Source: PCC-10605 sp964409355 (GTDB taxonomy: Bacteria; Cyanobacteriota; Cyanobacteriia; Cyanobacteriales; Cyanobacteriaceae). Taken from it: a stretch of 9,666 bases of DNA. The notes under the pieces were generated by a model. The model made no database searches, had not been told where the DNA came from, and saw only the letters and a program-made list of their open reading frames with translations. A program made the translations under genes and the position numbers. Of this stretch, positions 6,611-9,666 are shown one piece after another. The DNA is taken from the NCBI GenBank assembly GCA_964409355.1, contig CAYPDC010000148.1:1-9666 (forward strand), given 5' to 3'. Numbering within the stretch: the stretch's first letter is position 1; each line of letters opens with the position of its first letter.

Positions 6611-6922
6611 CTAGTCTTGATTCTCTCCGAATAAATGATCTAGTATTCTTTTATTTTCTGTTTGTAAACCTTTTATTTCTGATTGCATTGCCTTCATTAC
6701 CTGAATACTCTCCCTAAACATTTCACTCAGAGAAGCCATTTGAATGGTTAATCTATCTATTTGTTGACTATTACGTTCAATTTGTTCATCATTACGCTCA
6801 ATTTGTTGGCTATTACGCTCCGTTAACGCCTTTAATTCCTGAATATCGGATTGATTGTTAACGCTCATCTTAGCACAGGTTTCTAAGAGGATTTCTACTC
6901 TTTTTAATCTTTCTTCAGACAT
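6611..6922 (-). CDS. Small coiled-coil protein, longer tandem copy
   Basis: A 103-residue protein of unknown function, nearly identical to the downstream copy. The N-terminal 31 residues and the C-terminus from the DRLTIQM heptad to GENQD are the same. Between them it has three consecutive heptads (ERNSQQI 35-41, ERNDEQI 42-48, ERNSQQI 49-55) where the shorter copy has one. The added 14 residues are exactly two heptads, so the coiled-coil register is kept. Three of the four base differences outside the insert are silent, which suggests the protein sequence is or recently was under selection, although four changes are few. No catalytic motif is present; a structural, adaptor or oligomerisation role is conceivable, but nothing in the neighbourhood identifies it. 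No Shine-Dalgarno sequence is visible before the ATG. Confidence 0.75.
   Translation of the reverse strand: MSEERLKRVEILLETCAKMSVNNQSDIQELKALTERNSQQIERNDEQIERNSQQIDRLTIQMASLSEMFRESIQVMKAMQSEIKGLQTENKRILDHLFGENQD
6763..6820. repeat. 21-bp in-frame repeat encoding coiled-coil heptads
   Basis: Units of 21 bp start at 6763, 6784 and 6805 (GTTGACTATTACGTTCAATTT and close variants); the third matches over 16 bp. Each unit encodes one seven-residue heptad on the minus strand. The shorter gene copy has a single unit at 6455-6470, so unit number changes coiled-coil length without shifting frame. Confidence 0.9.
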
Positions 6923-6958
6923 GACATGGCAATGGTAATGGGAATTATCGATTCTATT

Positions 6959-7137
6959 TTAACTGAAAATTATTCCGTGAGACTGTTTTTGATACTCGAT
7001 TTCATCCGTTACGATTCTGACGAGAATTTGCATTCTAAATCCTTCTCAGCAAAATAACTGTAATTTAAAACTATTTGATAGCCATTCAATATATCAATTA
7101 TGGTGTCTAAATGATGTTTAAAACGTTTTCTTCTCAT
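6959..7137 (-). other. Two doubtful overlapping small ORFs, possibly a broken gene
   Basis: In the 255-bp stretch between the coiled-coil genes and ctaA, the minus strand has a 42-codon ORF (7137 to 7009, beginning MRRKRFKHHLDTIID). It overlaps by 25 nt, in another frame, a 24-codon ORF (7033 to 6959, beginning MQILVRIVTDEIEY). The second start has an AAGGA 6 nt upstream; the first has no ribosome binding site and an in-frame stop two codons before it. Neither is recognised. They could be chance ORFs, a short gene pair, or the remains of one gene of about 60 codons interrupted by a frameshift. Confidence 0.2.
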
Positions 7138-7177
7138 GGGTTATAAATCAGGCTATTTTACTTCTCGTCTTGATAAA

Positions 7178-9529
7178 TTATTGCTTAAAAGAAGATTTGA
7201 GTAAAAGGGAATTTGTTACTACAAAAATAGAACTAAAAGCCATAAAAGCCCCGGCGGTGCTAGGATTTAACCAGAAATGTTGATAGGGTAAAAAGCAACC
7301 TACTGCCATAGGAATGGCTACTAAATTATAGCTTAATGCCCAAAATAAATTCTGTTGAATCTTTCTTAGTGTCGCTTTACTAAGGTTAATGGCGGTGATT
7401 AAATCTGGTAGTTTGCCTCTGGTTAAAACTATCCCTGCTGATTTTAAGGCAACTTCTGCCCCTTGTGCCATGGCGATCGCAACTTCGGCGGTATTCATCG
7501 CAGGTGCATCGTTAATACCATCTCCTACCATTGCCACTAATTGCTTCGGGTTTTGTGCCTGAATTTGTCGGATTAAATCACATTTCCCTTGAGGGGTTAG
7601 GCTTCCGTAATATTTTTTGATACCTACTTGCTTCGCAATATATTTGACAACCTCGGTGCGATCGCCACTCATCATGATTACTTCTAATCCCATTTCTCGC
7701 AATTCTTGGACGGTTTTACGGGCAAAAGGTCTAATTTGGTCTAAAAGAGTGATTAAACCGATAATTTGGCGATTTTGAGCAATGTATATAACGGTTTTTC
7801 CTGCCCCAAGGGCTGTAATTTTCCTATTCACTTCTGGAGTTATAATGATATTATTGTCCCCTAACCATTGTTCATTACCAAGATAAAACCATGATAATTG
7901 TTCATCAAGGGAGATAATACCTTTGACTCCTTTTCCAGCTTCTGTGCTTAATTCGTGGGTTTTGAGGATAGTTAAAGACTGTTTTTCTGCCTCTTTGATG
8001 ATAGCTTGGGCGAGGGGATGATTTGCTACTATTTCCAAACTAGAGGCGATTTGTAGAAGTTTTTGTGGACTATAATCATCATCGAGCGGTATAATATCAG
8101 TGATCGATGGAAACCCCTCGGTTAATGTGCCTGTTTTGTCGAAAACAATGGTTTTCAAGTTTTGGATTTGTTCTAGTATATCTCCTCCTTTGATGAGAAG
8201 TCCTTTTTCCGCACCGATGGTTGTACCAACTAATATCGCTGTGGGAGTGGCTAACCCTAATGCACAAGGACAAGCTATCACTAAAACATCTATTGCCAAT
8301 TTTACACTAAGAATGGTTTTTGTGGTGTTTAATTCTGTTAGTAAATTAGTCCAAATTTCCGTGCCATAAAAATACCAAAATAAAAACGTCAAAGATGCGA
8401 TCGCCATTATTCCATAAGCAAAATAACCAGATACCACATCCGCTAACTTTTGAATGGGCGCTTTACGGGTTTGAGCGTTTTCTACCGTAGCGATAATTTG
8501 CCCTAAGATAGTATTATTGCCCGTGTTAACTGCTTCCACAATGACACTATGTTGTTGATTAATTGTACCGGCAGAAACCTTATTACCTTCTGTTTTGCAC
8601 ACTGGTAAAGATTCCCCCGTCAATAAAGCCTCATCAACGGTAGTTTCTCCTTTGACAATAACTCCATCAACGGGAAATTGCTCCCCAGATAATACCCTTA
8701 CCCACTCCGAAGGTTTAACACCCACCGCAGGAATTTTTACTCCTACATCTTCGTTATAGTTATCTTTTCCTACTAAACGGGCGAATTGGGGTTTTAATCC
8801 CAGTAAAGTTTCTAAGGATTCCATCGCCCTATTTCGGGCATTAGATTCTAATACCCTACCTAAAAAGATAAACCCTAATAACATTACTGGCTCATCAAAA
8901 AAGCATTCCCAACCCAACTCAGGGAAAATTAAGGCGACACAACTGGTTAAATAAGCGGTAGTTGTACCGATGCCCACTAAACTATTCATATTGGGTTTAC
9001 CATTCCATAACCCCTGCCAACCGTTGAGTAAAATTTCTCTCCCCGGTATCAATAAAGCAAGAGTAGCTAATGCCCAATGAAACCAAATATTGCTAAAAAA
9101 TTCCCCTGTATGAATGCCAAAATTATGTAAATGTCCAATAGTGGAAAAAATCAGCAGAAAACCTGCACTAATTAACTCATAAAGTCTTTTTTTCTGCTCT
9201 TGTTTCCTATTTTCTTCAATTTTGGCTTTTCGTTGTGCCTCATCCCCTTCTCCCTTTCTCACTTCACTCTTAAATCCCAATGCGGTTAATTTATCCGCTA
9301 AAGATTGAGGTTGAATTGAGCCTTTTTCATATTCAATAGATGCGATCGCAGTTATGAGATTAACTTGAGCGGAAATTACCCCTTGATGACGAGTAATTTG
9401 TTTTTCCACTGCTTTGACACAGGCGGCACATTTCATCCCTTGAATATCGAGAATGAGATTATCTGATTTCGGGGTTTGGGGTGCGGATTTAGGAGTTAAA
9501 ATTAAGGGAGATTGAGGTAAATTGATCAT
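7178..9529 (-). CDS. ctaA: Copper-transporting P1B-type ATPase (CtaA/SynA type)
   Basis: A complete 783-residue heavy-metal P-type ATPase. One N-terminal metal-binding domain carries GMKCAAC (C34, C37). Eight predicted membrane helices follow, with a His-containing stretch between and within the first two (H133, H135, H140, H151). The actuator motif TGES is at 304-307, the membrane CPC ion-binding motif at 420-422, and the phosphorylated D464 in DKTGTLT. The nucleotide-domain HP is at 504-505 and GDGINDAP at 669-676. YN (734-735) and MxxSS (763-767) in the last two helices complete the Cu(I) signature. The GMKCAACVKAVE start, VNLIT and STIGHLHNFG segments resemble cyanobacterial CtaA/SynA more than PacS; I judge this from memory. 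CtaA imports copper at the plasma membrane, which supplies plastocyanin and cytochrome oxidase through the chaperone Atx1. No chaperone or copper regulator gene is adjacent. No clear ribosome binding site precedes the ATG, and a G-rich minisatellite lies 74 bp upstream of it. Confidence 0.93.
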   Translation of the reverse strand: MINLPQSPLILTPKSAPQTPKSDNLILDIQGMKCAACVKAVEKQITRHQGVISAQVNLITAIASIEYEKGSIQPQSLADKLTALGFKSEVRKGEGDEAQRKAKIEENRKQEQKKRLYELISAGFLLIFSTIGHLHNFGIHTGEFFSNIWFHWALATLALLIPGREILLNGWQGLWNGKPNMNSLVGIGTTTAYLTSCVALIFPELGWECFFDEPVMLLGFIFLGRVLESNARNRAMESLETLLGLKPQFARLVGKDNYNEDVGVKIPAVGVKPSEWVRVLSGEQFPVDGVIVKGETTVDEALLTGESLPVCKTEGNKVSAGTINQQHSVIVEAVNTGNNTILGQIIATVENAQTRKAPIQKLADVVSGYFAYGIMAIASLTFLFWYFYGTEIWTNLLTELNTTKTILSVKLAIDVLVIACPCALGLATPTAILVGTTIGAEKGLLIKGGDILEQIQNLKTIVFDKTGTLTEGFPSITDIIPLDDDYSPQKLLQIASSLEIVANHPLAQAIIKEAEKQSLTILKTHELSTEAGKGVKGIISLDEQLSWFYLGNEQWLGDNNIIITPEVNRKITALGAGKTVIYIAQNRQIIGLITLLDQIRPFARKTVQELREMGLEVIMMSGDRTEVVKYIAKQVGIKKYYGSLTPQGKCDLIRQIQAQNPKQLVAMVGDGINDAPAMNTAEVAIAMAQGAEVALKSAGIVLTRGKLPDLITAINLSKATLRKIQQNLFWALSYNLVAIPMAVGCFLPYQHFWLNPSTAGAFMAFSSIFVVTNSLLLKSSFKQ

Positions 9530-9602
9530 AAATTGATTTTCTTTTAATTATTTACTAAACTTAATTATGGTTTGTAATTTATTTCTTGATTTATTTTAAT
9601 TC

Positions 9603-9666
9603 ATCTCCCCTCATCACCCCATCACCCCATCACCCCATCACCCCATCACCCCATCACCCCATCACC
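9603..9666. repeat. C-rich 8-bp minisatellite running off the window
   Basis: Six full copies of ATCACCCC (9613-9660) plus six bases of a seventh continue to the last base. A degenerate lead-in (ATCTCCCCTC, 9603-9612) precedes them. On the minus strand this reads (GGGGTGAT)n: runs of four G separated by 4-nt loops, a textbook G-quadruplex motif. The junction 9606-9620 is the exact reverse complement of 15 bases in the first left-array copy (9-23). The array lies upstream of ctaA with the G-rich strand as the sense strand. Its true length is unknown because the window ends in it. Confidence 0.95.

Larger units (their letters stand above)
6276..6922. repeat. Tandem duplication containing two small coiled-coil genes
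   Basis: The segment 6276-6573 (298 bp) is repeated at 6583-6922 (340 bp). The copies differ at four bases plus one 42-bp internal length difference. Homology begins at GTGGGATTTG, 28 bp beyond each stop, and ends at each start codon, so the 5' flanks of the genes are not shared. The near-identity points to a recent event. Confidence 0.95.

Noticed and set aside
8100..8369. 89-codon plus-strand ORF inside ctaA
   Set aside because: It is antisense to the conserved DKTGTLT and CPC-containing core of the copper ATPase; a frame shadow.
1..9666. Linear replicon with telomere-like G-rich ends
   Set aside because: The G-rich strand runs 5' to 3' inward from both edges, opposite to telomeres, and the genes are chromosomal housekeeping genes. 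Repeat-limited contig or window ends are simpler.

Overview
The window looks like chromosomal DNA from a low-GC cyanobacterium. It carries a cyanobacterial DnaK2-type chaperone, a CtpA-like processing protease with a signal peptide, a cyanobacterial CtaA/SynA-type copper ATPase and a Get3d-type ATPase. It also has nine exact copies of the cyanobacterial HIP1 octamer GCGATCGC (starting at 1705, 2760, 4724, 5329, 5882, 7473, 7658, 8397 and 9342). The AT-rich spacers and short heptamer repeats fit a Cyanobacterium/Geminocystis-like lineage, but that placement is inference.

Layout. Bases 3-114 are a 16-bp G-rich minisatellite. The left block (136-2291, minus strand) holds a Get3d-type ATPase and an RlmB-type rRNA methyltransferase. 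A 332-bp divergent spacer with a strong hairpin leads to dnaK2 (2624-4531, plus strand), which ends in a clear intrinsic terminator. CtpA (4660-5916, minus) converges on dnaK2. Its last codons run through a nest of inverted repeats, and upstream of it lies a roughly 200-bp element with inverted arms. Two tandem copies of an unrecognised small coiled-coil gene follow (6304-6573 and 6611-6922, minus), then a 255-bp stretch with only doubtful small ORFs. The copper ATPase (7178-9529, minus) fills the right side. The window closes in an 8-bp C-rich minisatellite (9613-9666), related to the left-hand array but in opposite orientation.

How the genes fit together. This is mainly housekeeping content: protein folding and membrane-protein handling (DnaK2, Get3d), ribosome maturation (RlmB), maturation of photosystem II proteins (CtpA) and copper supply to photosynthetic electron carriers (CtaA). 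The genes do not form one operon; strands switch and spacers are large. No phage, CRISPR, secretion or defence system is visible.

The less ordinary material is in the repeats: G-quadruplex-capable arrays at both edges, heptamer repeats that supply stop codons, a hairpin repeat with a compensatory base-pair change, and a recent gene duplication in which the copies differ by exactly two coiled-coil heptads.
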